64,000 bases of DNA from Paracoccus halophilus (GTDB lineage: Bacteria > Pseudomonadota > Alphaproteobacteria > Rhodobacterales > Rhodobacteraceae), in the NCBI RefSeq assembly GCF_000763905.1, contig NZ_JRKN01000017.1, positions 1 to 64,000 on the forward strand, read 5' to 3'. Made by a program: the position numbers and the translations under genes. Of the stretch, positions 20,201-26,971 are shown one piece after another; position 1 is the first letter of the stretch, and each line of letters opens with the position of its first letter. Below the pieces are notes generated by a model that saw nothing but the letters and a program-made list of their open reading frames with translations, was not told the DNA's origin and ran no database searches.

Positions 20201-20528
20201 CCATGAGCAGGCGCTGTTGCGGGTCCAGATAAGCCGCCTCTCGCGGGGATATGCCAAAGTATTCCGCGTCGAAAGTATCCAGGGGTTGCTGAAGAAAGCC
20301 GGCCTGACGAACGAAGAATTTTCCGGGTGCATCGGCGCGAGCGTCGTAGAATTTTTCCAGATCAAGCCGGTCGGAAGGTATTTCGATGACCCCGTCGCGA
20401 CCCTCAGCCATCAATGCCCAGAAATCGTCGAGACCAAGCACGGCTCCGGGGAGGCGGCACGCCATTCCAACAATTGCAAGCGGTTCGCGGTCGTTGGCGG
20501 CTACAGGCACTTTTGTCGATTGGTACAT
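14220..20528 (-). CDS. Type I PKS: KS-AT-DH-(degenerate ER)-KR-ACP
   Basis: 2102 residues. KS about 15-450 with active Cys189 in DTACSSS, plus EAHGTGT and KANIGHLEAAAG. AT about 560-870 with GHSVGE near 640 and TAYHSP, nearer to malonyl than methylmalonyl signatures. DH with HCVEDSVVLPGA near 941 (usual HxxxGxxxxP, Gly is Asp here) and LLDACFQ. An ER-like segment about 1470-1660 lacks the NADPH motif GGVG, showing KHGL instead. KR near 1696 has TGGLGGFG, SSIAALLG, an active Tyr in GAYVAAN, and ILDD, the B-type mark. ACP Ser is in GVDSLMA near 1999. The ATG at 20528 follows AGGAGAG. It may act iteratively and passes its chain to the overlapping NRPS gene. Confidence 0.92.
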   Translation of the reverse strand: MYQSTKVPVAANDREPLAIVGMACRLPGAVLGLDDFWALMAEGRDGVIEIPSDRLDLEKFYDARADAPGKFFVRQAGFLQQPLDTFDAEYFGISPREAAYLDPQQRLLMEVAYEAIENAGIPIERITGTNAGVFIGGFMIDGMLTQFSPLGRTNIGPHTAVSSTLTILSNRLSYLLDLHGPSFTLDTACSSSLVAMHQACQAVRHGECDLALVGGVNVIFRPETLIAMCKGGFLARDGRSKSFDARADGYGRGEGAGVVVIKRLSQAQADGDRIHAIIRGSGVNQDGRTDGITVPNGVSQAELVKAVCARNDIDPASVTYVEAHGTGTAIGDPIELSALGAVFGKARTEDQDACLVGSVKANIGHLEAAAGIAAVIKTALCLQRGQIPPVANLQDINPALELDSWNLALPRTLTELPLTPQGNPGWAAINSFGYGGTNASLIMEPAPPSGKKRAVSEGAASNLLLLSARTVDALRALARAYIERIHGLEDQEFGDLCYSSAVRRSSYEYRLAIVADNADEARLALRDYLEGRANADLIEGYAEHHAIEPVYVFTGMGPQWWAMGRELLDREPLFREFAERVDEIFTPLSGWSILDEMRKPEDESRVSRTEIAQPANFVIQAGLVRLLEALGVRPAAMLGHSVGEVSAAYAAGVLTLEEAVQVSHLRSKLQATTAGSGAMLAVGLSADKVAPYLDGYQALVSIGAVNGPATITLAGDETALGEIAERLSDDGIFNRALQVETAYHSPIMDPLLDPLEQGLNGLSPQPAKIPVYSTVTGLPVEADDFGAAYWRRNVRDCVRFADTIDEIINDGHECFLEIGPHPVLGNALRECLLAANIGGVLASTLRRQQPEVRSILRGIAALHVAGCAIDWEIFHSRHDRAFVDLPSYPWQRRTYWSESPAAREDRLGTPKQGGLLGLQMEMPDPAWAASINRNRYSYILDHCVEDSVVLPGAAYCEIGLELAQTATGTGQVRLTDLTFSQALLIDDDDDVELLTRFDPQTRNFSIYSALSSDRGNWTRHAEGRVSLLNPVPGAIVDLAKLGGELSQTVSAADHYAAMAARGLQYGPMFQGVTELRLSADRAQVLAEIRAPKELRLGDEILHPALLDACFQSLIVCLPDDAPPVAFVPVRIDEIVIHQSVGDRFWCHGRLLSYDVQQMTGEISLIAEDGTILAELRGITARALGQAEVGPLPAATVNTLLDRFECEPQSLNDSDALSGGAQSVPILAVMDVEGHGHWLTNRLSSEGHQIQTVEPGEALEKTGPSWTYRADRPEDLAALLADLNEAHIVDLRGLSAGAGDPVGINDTLDALAVIQAIPQDGKRRRLSVVMRHSDEQADIVTPANAGRLGLTRVAANEYADLDIRMIQIDHMQDRAEALMRELLSQSAEDDVVLTGSERLVRRLRPVEASKLADEALACRSSDPLADDEAEVEVIIASKELPPEGETKPVSNVLATVVATGAGVHDLAAGQIVLLRHPGDAPRYLRAPAEAILACPEDTGFSETQSLALLPLTLAIAILRRAGLASGKTLALYAPKHGLLQPLATAARAIGATVALIDPTDPLLAAKSLQQDHPSGVDIVCLGTDDELADTLASMVTPFGTVVRLFANGARPLAEAANRVELKIDPAFLASRADLYLRPALADLTALAAESPIWRMIAELSPAEIELSRYVLEQHDPAARVKAVAASLPAPRIRADGAYLVTGGLGGFGFEIAKWLADKGAGHIVLAGRKGPKTPGAQEMMAELQRRGSGVTALSADIANAQNVSEMFAKIGKLDQPLRGVFHAAGILDDAPVYSLSEDQIVRVMQPKAVGAWHLHQATRNMPIDAFVMISSIAALLGSPGQGAYVAANTFLDSLANHRRKSGLPAISINLGALAEVGMAARHEGVEKHFGRVGVGSLNPAEAIGMLEKIFGWNPVAMAAARMDWALWGGTYAKWAASPRYKHLMPETGQATAAVQNDGFATMSAEERAALVEKVLIDLVSGVLRLPADGIDMNRSLLNMGVDSLMAMELQVGVDRGLGLRVPTLELMKGVSFAALIRNITALFEKAQDSATPSESKAAGPAPKVSAVETAPLDPGELLSRLDGMTPEEIEQTLETYSNLERSA

Positions 20529-20635
20529 GGAACTCTCCTAGGTAACAGCAAACTAAGATCCGTCCGCCGCATTCGGGATGCGGCAGCCAATGGTTCAACA
20601 GAACGTTTCGGCACGAATAAGAAGGCTCTGGAGGT

Positions 20636-20649
20636 CGTCTAATCAGACG
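20636..20649. promoter_or_regulatory. Short inverted repeat upstream of the PKS-NRPS operon
   Basis: CGTCT-AATC-AGACG is a perfect 5-base inverted repeat about 110 bases before the PKS start, in the only non-coding gap (20529-20723) that can hold the operon promoter. It could be an operator, but no regulator is tied to it. Confidence 0.25.
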
Positions 20650-20723
20650 TGGCCTAGAGATTGGTGGGCTTTGTTATGAAAATTAACGTGCCGGGGTTGG
20701 GTTCAGGGAATTTGGGATAATCT

Positions 20724-21500
20724 CTATCCGGAGGTTAATGCACGGATATTGAGATATGCGTGAGTCAGCTTTAAAAGCGACATAACAATGGCAACGCATA
20801 TAGTCAGAAGCGCGGCTGCAACAATGGATTGAGGCAAGGCCAACGGTGCAATAAAAGCGGTTCCGACCGTGTGGCTGTAGAAAAGTGAACCTATCCCCGC
20901 AAGGGCAGAGGACAATATCAGCACTGCTGGCACCACCAGCATTAGAAAGCGGCTTCCAGTCAAGGGTTGCGGGGTATCTGGTGCCGCATTCCGCAGCCTG
21001 GCTGCTTCACGACGCTCGATCAGCAAGTTCAACGACACGATCATGCTGGCGATGGCGAAGCCATAGCGATCAACACCCATCATCACCGTTCCCCAAATGG
21101 TCGAGACGACATCATCGCGCCAACCGGGTTCAAGGATGAAGCCGCGCATCCGCATGACGGCGAACACAACAAATATTGCGAGAATCACGACCCAACGCAG
21201 GCTTCGGCTACGGGTTTCTATGACGACTGTACGGTAGTCGCTGGCAATTTCGGCGACCGAACCGAAGCGTGAAATAGCGTCCCGAGCGCGCGATTCTGAA
21301 TCATCATATGCTTCTGATTCTGCTGCAGCTTCAGTTAGATGGTCAGTGATTTCGTCACGCAGGCGCTCGGCCATTATGCGATCCGTTGACGCTGCGTTGG
21401 CGAGCTCGCTGGCAAATGCCTCTATGAGTTCGCGGCCGTGGTCTTTGTTTTTCGTAGAAGTGAATTTATCGATTGGGAGAAAATCATCCATTGATCGCAT
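20724..21500 (-). CDS. HAAS-domain membrane protein, PadR partner
   Basis: 258 residues. The N-terminal 100 form the alpha-helical HAAS-type domain seen in proteins paired with PadR regulators: repeated acidic helices, with ISRFGSVAEIASDYR at its end. After it come four or so hydrophobic segments, including WVVILAIFVVFAVM, FLMLVVPAVLILSSALAGIG and IVAAALLTICVAIVMSLL, so the protein is membrane-bound with the HAAS part in the cytoplasm. ATG at 21500 has AAGGAAAG directly upstream, giving a 79-base overlap with the padR end. The pair probably senses a membrane or envelope condition. It sits 195 bases upstream of the PKS and points the same way. Confidence 0.75.
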   Translation of the reverse strand: MRSMDDFLPIDKFTSTKNKDHGRELIEAFASELANAASTDRIMAERLRDEITDHLTEAAAESEAYDDSESRARDAISRFGSVAEIASDYRTVVIETRSRSLRWVVILAIFVVFAVMRMRGFILEPGWRDDVVSTIWGTVMMGVDRYGFAIASMIVSLNLLIERREAARLRNAAPDTPQPLTGSRFLMLVVPAVLILSSALAGIGSLFYSHTVGTAFIAPLALPQSIVAAALLTICVAIVMSLLKLTHAYLNIRALTSG

Positions 21501-21754
21501 CTTTCCTTCAGCCCATGTCTTCCGGTCTCGGTCAGCGAATATACTCTCCGCTTGCGCCCTGACGGCGCAACTTCATTGCGGCTGGTGATCAAGCCGCGAT
21601 TTTCCAATCTATGCAGTGTGGGGTAGATAGTTCCCTCCGGAAGGTCCAACACACCATTGGTGGTGTCTCTGATTTCCTTGATCATCGCATAGCCGTATGA
21701 CGCGCCCGAGGCGATGACCGACAATACGATTGCGTCCAGATGACCTTTGAGCAT
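21422..21754 (-). CDS. PadR-family transcriptional regulator
   Basis: About 110 residues with a PadR winged helix: LKGHLDAIVLSVIAS, SYGYAMIKEI, LPEGTIYPTLHRLENRGLIT and RKRRVYSLTETG. It lacks the long C-terminal domain of some PadR proteins. ATG 21754 begins exactly at the domain, but its ribosome site is poor. A TTG at 21796 with AAGGCAGG upstream would add 14 residues and is a real alternative. The gene overlaps the HAAS membrane gene downstream, the usual pairing. It may control itself and possibly the PKS-NRPS operon behind it; the second point is inference from position. Confidence 0.85.
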   Translation of the reverse strand: MLKGHLDAIVLSVIASGASYGYAMIKEIRDTTNGVLDLPEGTIYPTLHRLENRGLITSRNEVAPSGRKRRVYSLTETGRHGLKERCDQWMIFSQSINSLLRKTKTTAANS

Positions 21755-21831
21755 TTCGGAATTCAAAATAGACCTCGTAGCGCTGGACGTGCCCAAACAA
21801 GACAGCAGCCTGCCTTGCTATTCACCGCTAT

Positions 21832-21841
21832 GTATAGATAC
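21832..21841. promoter_or_regulatory. Candidate PadR autoregulatory site
   Basis: GTATAGATAC (arms GTAT/ATAC) lies 36 bases upstream of the TTG start of padR, within TATGTATAGATACC. PadR proteins often bind short GTAT/ATAC-type repeats over their own promoter. Only one copy is seen, and none was found before the PKS. Confidence 0.3.
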
Positions 21842-22433
21842 CTCGCAATCAAAGGCAAGTGGCAGTTTTATGAACTGGGCGACTTTCCGCTTTTTAACTT
21901 GTAAGTATTAAGTTTATATCATATTTTAGGCCTCCCCACAAAATACAGCAGCACAGCGCCCCCTGTCCTGAGCTGCGGAATTCAATATTAAGATGAAATT
22001 TTCCAAATTTATTTTATCTTAGGTTGTGAATGCTCAGAAAGCTCAAATTTCAAGCTTTCTACTTGTGAAGACTGGGGACCTTTGGAGCGAGCGGCATGGT
22101 GCCGGTACAAGCCGATAGTGCCGGAGCACGCTGTCTCGCCTGACATGCGCCGGCTAGCTGCGCGCGGACAGTCGAAGCTGTGGCGAAAACCGTAACCTGG
22201 ACCCCATGATCGCGGCGTGAGCTGACTGGGTCGGCGACGCCAAAGTCAATTTTTGCCTCAGCAGCACGGTATCCGATGGCACTCACTTGTTCTGTAATGT
22301 CGCGATGCGATCAGTCACTCGCCGTGATTTCACAGCCTCTTGATGCTCGGCAGTCAATAAGCAGCTATACAATGCATCGAATCACAAGGTATATGGACCC
22401 ATCCTTCGACCTGAAGCGGAAAGGAATTCCGAT
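21842..22433. other. Gene-free stretch between padR and a plus-strand gene set
   Basis: About 590 bases. 21880-22030 is AT-rich for this genome, with runs such as TTATATCATATTTTAG, and is probably promoter or recently gained DNA. A minus open frame of 75 codons (22059-22286) has no recognisable motif. The part just before 22434 should hold the promoter of the next genes. Confidence 0.4.
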
Positions 22434-23030
22434 ATGAAGCCATACATTGCTGCTGCCTTGATCACGCTGACATCTGTAGATTTTGCCGCTGCAGAACCTC
22501 AGTCCACCCGGATTCGCGGAACGATCGAAAGCTACGAACCGGGCGCCCTACGCGTCCTTACGCGGGAGCGCGAGCTGGTCGCGGTCGCGGTTCCAGAAAA
22601 CCTGCAGGTCGTCAGCCTCGCCTCGAAAGAAATCAGCGACATCGGGTCTGGGGATCTGGTCAGCGCCTCAGCCGTACCGAACGAAGAAGGTGGCCTGACC
22701 GCGCTGCAGGTTTCAATCCTGCCACCGAACGCAGGTCTGCCGGTCGGGCGCGGCCCAAATGATCTGGCGCCCGACAGCGTCATGGTCACCGCGACGATCA
22801 GCGGTACCGCAGCCTCGGCAGAGGGCGATAAACTCACAATGTCCTATGAGGGCGAATCGGTCGTGCTGACCGTGCCAGAGGGCGTTCCGGTCGTCACCTT
22901 CGGGATGGGCGACACAAGTCTGCTCAGCGAGGGCGCCACAATCTTCGCCATCGCTCAGGTTGCCGAAGACGGTACTTTCTCGACCAATCGCGTGATTGCC
23001 GAAACCAACGGTGTCAAGCCGCCGATGTAA
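22434..23030 (+). CDS. Exported beta-rich protein, DUF5666-like
   Basis: 198 residues with signal peptide MKPYIAAALITLTSVDFAAA. The mature part has two similar beta-rich units of about 80 residues, the first with IRGTIESYEPGALRVLT and the second with ATISGTAASAEGDKLTM, each followed by a VxVPExxxVV strand. This resembles the OB-like DUF5666 repeats. Periplasmic location is expected. It starts 42 bases before a CcdA-like gene and probably forms an operon with it and the thioredoxin-like gene after it. Its biochemical role is unknown. Confidence 0.6.
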   Translation: MKPYIAAALITLTSVDFAAAEPQSTRIRGTIESYEPGALRVLTRERELVAVAVPENLQVVSLASKEISDIGSGDLVSASAVPNEEGGLTALQVSILPPNAGLPVGRGPNDLAPDSVMVTATISGTAASAEGDKLTMSYEGESVVLTVPEGVPVVTFGMGDTSLLSEGATIFAIAQVAEDGTFSTNRVIAETNGVKPPM

Positions 23031-23072
23031 GGCATGGGCACCGTCTGGCGCTGAAACCAAAGGGGATGGATC

Positions 23073-23768
23073 ATGCCGGTTGATTTCGGTTTTGCCTTTC
23101 TTGCCGGGGTCCTGACCATTGCGGCACCCTGCATCCTGCCGATGCTGCCGATCTTGCTGGGGGCCTCGATCGGGCAGCGCTCGCCCCTGCGGCCGGTGCT
23201 GATCGTGCTGGGCTTTGTGCTCAGCTTTTCGCTGGTGTCGCTGGTCTTCAGCGCGGTGACTAGTCTTGTCGGGTTAAGCGCGTTTGACCTGCGACTGATC
23301 GCGGCGGCGGCCATTGCCCTGATGGGCGCGGCGCTGCTGTGGCCTGCCCCATTTTCAGCCGTCATGACGGGTCTGACCCGCCTGCTGCCCGAACAGAACG
23401 CGGCAGGTGGGCAGGGGGGCTTGGGGGCCTTGGCCCTTGGCGCAAGCCTGGGGTTGATCTGGGCGCCCTGCGCGGGGCCGGTGCTGGCCTCGATCCTGAT
23501 CTTTGTGGCCACCAGCCCGGATTGGGGCAGCAAGCTTTTGTTGCTGCTGGCCTATTCTATCGGTGCCGGGGTGCCGATGCTGATCATCGCCTATGGCGGT
23601 CAGTTCGTGTCGGGCCGGGTGCGATCACTGGCGCGGCACACGGCAATGCTGCAACGGGTTTGCGGGGTGCTGGTCCTGTGCACGGCTGCGCTGATCGCTT
23701 CGGGCTACGATACTTTGCTGATCGCCCGAATCTCCGAACTCTATCCAGAGGGCCGGGTCGGCCTTTGA
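23073..23768 (+). CDS. CcdA-family thiol-disulfide electron carrier
   Basis: 231 residues with six hydrophobic segments. The paired cysteines are in APCILPMLP near residue 15 and APCAGPVLAS near residue 133, as in CcdA/DsbD-beta proteins that move electrons from cytoplasmic thioredoxin across the inner membrane. GGGGATGG lies before the ATG. The next gene codes for an exported thioredoxin-like protein, so the two likely form a DipZ-like reducing pair. Length is at the short end of the normal range. The final acceptor is not known. Confidence 0.85.
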   Translation: MPVDFGFAFLAGVLTIAAPCILPMLPILLGASIGQRSPLRPVLIVLGFVLSFSLVSLVFSAVTSLVGLSAFDLRLIAAAAIALMGAALLWPAPFSAVMTGLTRLLPEQNAAGGQGGLGALALGASLGLIWAPCAGPVLASILIFVATSPDWGSKLLLLLAYSIGAGVPMLIIAYGGQFVSGRVRSLARHTAMLQRVCGVLVLCTAALIASGYDTLLIARISELYPEGRVGL

Positions 23769-23786
23769 CCATGGGGACGTCTGACG

Positions 23787-24308
23787 ATGCGATTTTCCAA
23801 TCGACGTGATTTTCTGACGATAGCGGCGGCGGGCCTGGTGGCAACCATGCTGCCCCGTTCCGTCCGGGCCGGGCCCGGCGATACCGCGCCCGAATTCACC
23901 GGACTTGAGAACTGGATCAATTCCGAACCGCTGAGCATGGCCGGGCTGCGCGGCAGGGTGGTTCTGGTCGATTTCTGGACCTTTGGCTGTTCGAACTGCG
24001 TGGCGACGCTGCCCTTTCTGACCGCGTGGCATGCCGAGATGGCCGAAAAGGGCCTGACCATTGTCGGCGTCCATACGCCCGAGTTCCCGTTTGAGCGGGA
24101 TCTAGGCGCACTCGAAAAAGCGGTCGGACGGCACGGGATCGAATATCCCGTCTCGCAGGACAATAGCTATGCCACATGGCTGGCTTATGAGGTGCGCTAT
24201 TGGCCGACCTCGGTAATCGTCGACCGCGACGGCAAAATCTTCAAATATCACGAAGGCGACCGCGGCATGGAAAAGCTGGGCGACGAATTGCGCGCGATGC
24301 TGGTCTAG
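23787..24308 (+). CDS. Tat-exported thioredoxin-like protein
   Basis: 173 residues. The N-terminus FSNRRDFLTIAAAGLVATML is a twin-arginine signal. The mature domain has WTFGCSNCVATLPFL, a CxxC site of the DipZ/TlpA type, and WPTSVIVDRDGKI with the cis-Pro loop region. It should act in the periplasm as a thiol-disulfide protein fed by the CcdA-like protein encoded 18 bases upstream. The C-terminus is complete, ending just before decayed IS DNA. Confidence 0.85.
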   Translation: MRFSNRRDFLTIAAAGLVATMLPRSVRAGPGDTAPEFTGLENWINSEPLSMAGLRGRVVLVDFWTFGCSNCVATLPFLTAWHAEMAEKGLTIVGVHTPEFPFERDLGALEKAVGRHGIEYPVSQDNSYATWLAYEVRYWPTSVIVDRDGKIFKYHEGDRGMEKLGDELRAMLV

Positions 24309-24365
24309 CTGTCTGATCCCACGGTTTGATGGTGCGATCCTTTCTTTGGAATGGAAGGATGCCCC

Positions 24366-25250
24366 ATGGGACAGGTTCGTCACGGAAGCGCCACGACCAC
24401 GCACGCTGTCCGAGCAGCAATGATGAGGGCCTGACCGCCATCGGTCCAGGGGCCGGCCCGGATGATCGCAGGCTTCGCTCGCGGCGCTGAGCCGGGAACC
24501 GGGCATCAACCCCAAGACGGTGGCGAAGTGGCGCAAGCGCGCCACGGTCGAGGATATGAAGACCGGATCGTCGGAGCCTCGGTCCACCGTCCTCAGCGAA
24601 GCCGAAGAGGCGATGGTCGTGGCGTTCCGGCCTCATGCGCTTCTGCCGTTGGACGACTGCCTTTATGCCCTGCAGCCCTCAATCCTTCACCTGACGCGAT
24701 CTGCGCTTCACCGATGCCTGCCACGACAGGGCATCTCGCGCCTGCCTGATATGGAGGGCGGCAAGCCGGAGCGGTCGCAGTTCAAACGCGACCCCACAGG
24801 GGTCTTCCAAATTGATATCGCCGAGGTGCAAGCCGCTGAGGGCAAACCATATTTGTTCGTTGGAACCGACCGGACGAGCAGGTTCGCCGTGACCCGGCTC
24901 GTCGACAGGGCCGACAGGAAGACAGCCTGGGAATTCCTTCAGCACATGCCCGAAGCCGTGCCCTGCCGGGTCCATGCCATTCTCACCGATAACGGGATCC
25001 AGTCCGCAGAGCAGCCTCGGAACCGAAACACGATCTGTTCCCTGCCCATGCGCTTCGACATGATCTGCGAGGGCGAGACCTTGTCCGCCATCGGTTCAAG
25101 GACAATGGTCGAGCGGCATCGAACACCGACTGACCAAACCCGGTCATCCGTGGAGTTTGGAGGATCGGAAAACAGTCCGGGGGAGTGTTTTCCCGACGAA
25201 CGGCCAGGTCGAACGGATGAACCGCACGATCATGGAGGCCACCGTCAGGC
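24366..25250 (+). pseudogene. IS481-family transposase, frameshifted and truncated
   Basis: ATG at 24366 opens MGQVRHGSATTTHAVRAAM, then the frame breaks. It resumes with INPKTVAKWRKRATVEDMKT, STVLSEAEEAMVVAFR and FQIDIAEVQAAEGKPYLFVG, and breaks again after ILTDNGIQ. A last piece reads NGQVERMNRTIMEATVRR. These are the ordered blocks of an IS481-type DDE transposase with at least two frameshifts. The C-terminal end is lost where an IS110 fragment begins. Confidence 0.85.
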
Positions 25251-25254
25251 GCAG

Positions 25255-25459
25255 GACGGCGATCTCTGCGATATGTGCTCTGTGAAGCCGCACTTGCCGC
25301 GGCCTGTCACAACCCGGTTCTGAAACCGATCGCGCAAAGGCCCAGGACGGGCGGCAAACCCCACAACTCGTCATCGTCGCGATCGCCCGCAGACTCGCCA
25401 CCATCGCAAACGCAATCCTCAAAACGGGCGTCCCATGGCAGCCTCAACCGGGCGCATGA
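25255..25459 (+). pseudogene. IS110-family transposase, C-terminal fragment
   Basis: Reads LCEAALAAACHNPVLKPIAQ, then after a frameshift near 25360 LVIVAIARRLATIANAILK and ends GVPWQPQPGA-stop at 25459. This is the tail of an IS110-type transposase. It is fused directly to the broken IS481 gene. Confidence 0.75.
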
Positions 25460-25879
25460 ACACAGTTGCTAGTGCCAGGAACCCCAGTGTCGGGGGCTAA
25501 AAACGTAGGTAGTGCTACACCAACCGGGCTCCGGTCGCGGTTGGATGAAAGTTTGGTGGCAGGTCAACAGTCCGGTAACTCGATCTAAAATTGAATTACT
25601 GTGGCATTTATCATATGCGGCAACCAATTCCACACGGCTCCAGATCAATCTAAAGATGTGTTATGATTGTTATTTCAATCAAAGATTTATTCTCTGCCGC
25701 ACCAAACCGAAGTCGAGGCCAAGCTATCTGAAGGTAGTCTTTTGGCCCGCCCAAGGATTTCCACCGCAACCCATTGATAACATTGAAACCTATACTTTTA
25801 GTCAATCGACTGATTCTTTCTAGTTTTATTAAAATGCCCGTCTATACTGCCGTCATAGTAATTGTGATGGGTAATTGGT
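25460..25879. other. AT-rich gene-free stretch before the polysaccharide locus
   Basis: About 420 bases of low GC compared with both sides, rich in T and A runs around 25570-25700 and 25795-25860. No gene is evident. It probably contains the promoter of the sugar transferase gene at 25880. Confidence 0.45.
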
Positions 25880-26578
25880 ATGCGGCACACTTCTAACTTT
25901 GATGCCGAGACGGCCGAGATGGTTTTGCTGAATGCAACGCCCGCGCCGTCTCATGAGCCGGTTGGCGTACGCTCCTTCTACGCCCGCTTTCTGAAACGTC
26001 CCCTCGATATCGCAATGGTCCTGCTTTCCGCGCCGATCGTCCTGCCGGTGCTGCTGATCCTGGTGCTGGTGATCCTGTTCCATGGCGAAAAGCCGTTCTA
26101 CTCGCAGCAGCGGGTCGGCCGTTCGGGTCGCAGCTTCCGGCTTTGGAAACTGCGCACCATGGTCGATGATGCCGAAACGCGTCTGGTCGAGTATCTGGCG
26201 ACCAACCCCGAGGCAAAGGCCGAATGGGACGAAACCCAGAAGCTCAAGAACGATCCGCGGATTACCTCAAGCGGTTCTTTCCTGCGCAAGACTTCGCTGG
26301 ATGAGTTGCCGCAGCTCTGGAACGTCCTTCGCGGCGACATGAGCATCGTCGGCCCGCGTCCGATGATGATCGACCAGGCGCAGCTTTATCCCGGTGCGGA
26401 CTATTATCACCTGCGCCCGGGCGTGACCGGCCTCTGGCAGATTTCGGATCGCAACAACAGCAGCTTCGCGGAACGCGCCAATTTCGACGCGGAATATGCC
26501 GCAAACCTCAGCCTGAACGGTGATGCTTCCATCATCGCCAAGACTGTCGGGGTCGTGCTGCGCTGCACCGGCTACTGA
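25880..26578 (+). CDS. ExoY-like undecaprenyl-phosphate sugar transferase
   Basis: 232 residues of the bacterial sugar-transferase family that puts the first sugar phosphate on undecaprenyl phosphate. One membrane segment (LDIAMVLLSAPIVLPVLLIL) follows KRPLD. The catalytic part has FRLWKLRTMVDDAE, TSLDELPQLWNVLRGDMS and VGPRP, then LRPGVTGLWQI. All core motifs are present. It marks the start of an exopolysaccharide-type locus continued by the GT4 gene and by polymerase-like and TagA-like genes beyond the PKS operon. An ATG at 25919 is a possible shorter start. Confidence 0.9.
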   Translation: MRHTSNFDAETAEMVLLNATPAPSHEPVGVRSFYARFLKRPLDIAMVLLSAPIVLPVLLILVLVILFHGEKPFYSQQRVGRSGRSFRLWKLRTMVDDAETRLVEYLATNPEAKAEWDETQKLKNDPRITSSGSFLRKTSLDELPQLWNVLRGDMSIVGPRPMMIDQAQLYPGADYYHLRPGVTGLWQISDRNNSSFAERANFDAEYAANLSLNGDASIIAKTVGVVLRCTGY

Positions 26579-26584
26579 ATCGGG

Positions 26585-26782
26585 CTAGCCGCGCCTCTCG
26601 TGATATTCCATGCAACGAAATCGCCGCCATGCAACGAACAGCGTGGCGGCCGTTCCGCTGAGCGAGTAGAGCAACACGCCTGCCCAGATTGACAGGCCGA
26701 AAGCAAGAACCCCAATCGCGGCGCAAGCCAGCGCGACAGCAATGCCTATGGTCAAGATGCCCGTCAGTTCCAGTCTCCTCAA
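26585..26782 (-). CDS. Small membrane protein of unknown function
   Basis: 65 residues with two hydrophobic helices (ILTIGIAVALACAAIGVLAF and AGVLLYSLSGTAATLFVAW) and a basic tail. It opens with TTG after GATTGA, so the start is uncertain. It lies convergent with the sugar transferase gene, leaving 6 bases between them. No family recognised; it could be a chance frame, although its hydrophobic pattern is convincing. Confidence 0.4.
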   Translation of the reverse strand: MRRLELTGILTIGIAVALACAAIGVLAFGLSIWAGVLLYSLSGTAATLFVAWRRFRCMEYHERRG

Positions 26783-26971
26783 TCAATCATCCAAATCCAT
26801 GTATACACATAGTGCCTAAGATATAGTAAATCGCTAGCGAAACCTTTCAGAAGCCGGCATGGCTACTGCATATCCGCCCAAGAACATGTACCAAGTGAGC
26901 ATAAAACGGCCGAACTGGTAATCCAATACCTTTCCGCCTGACGTTTTCTAGCGCTGACTGGACCCTGCGAC

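Noticed and set aside
22059..22286. 75-codon minus-strand frame in the gap before the DUF5666-like gene
   Set aside because: No motif, no clear ribosome site and poor composition; left as intergenic.
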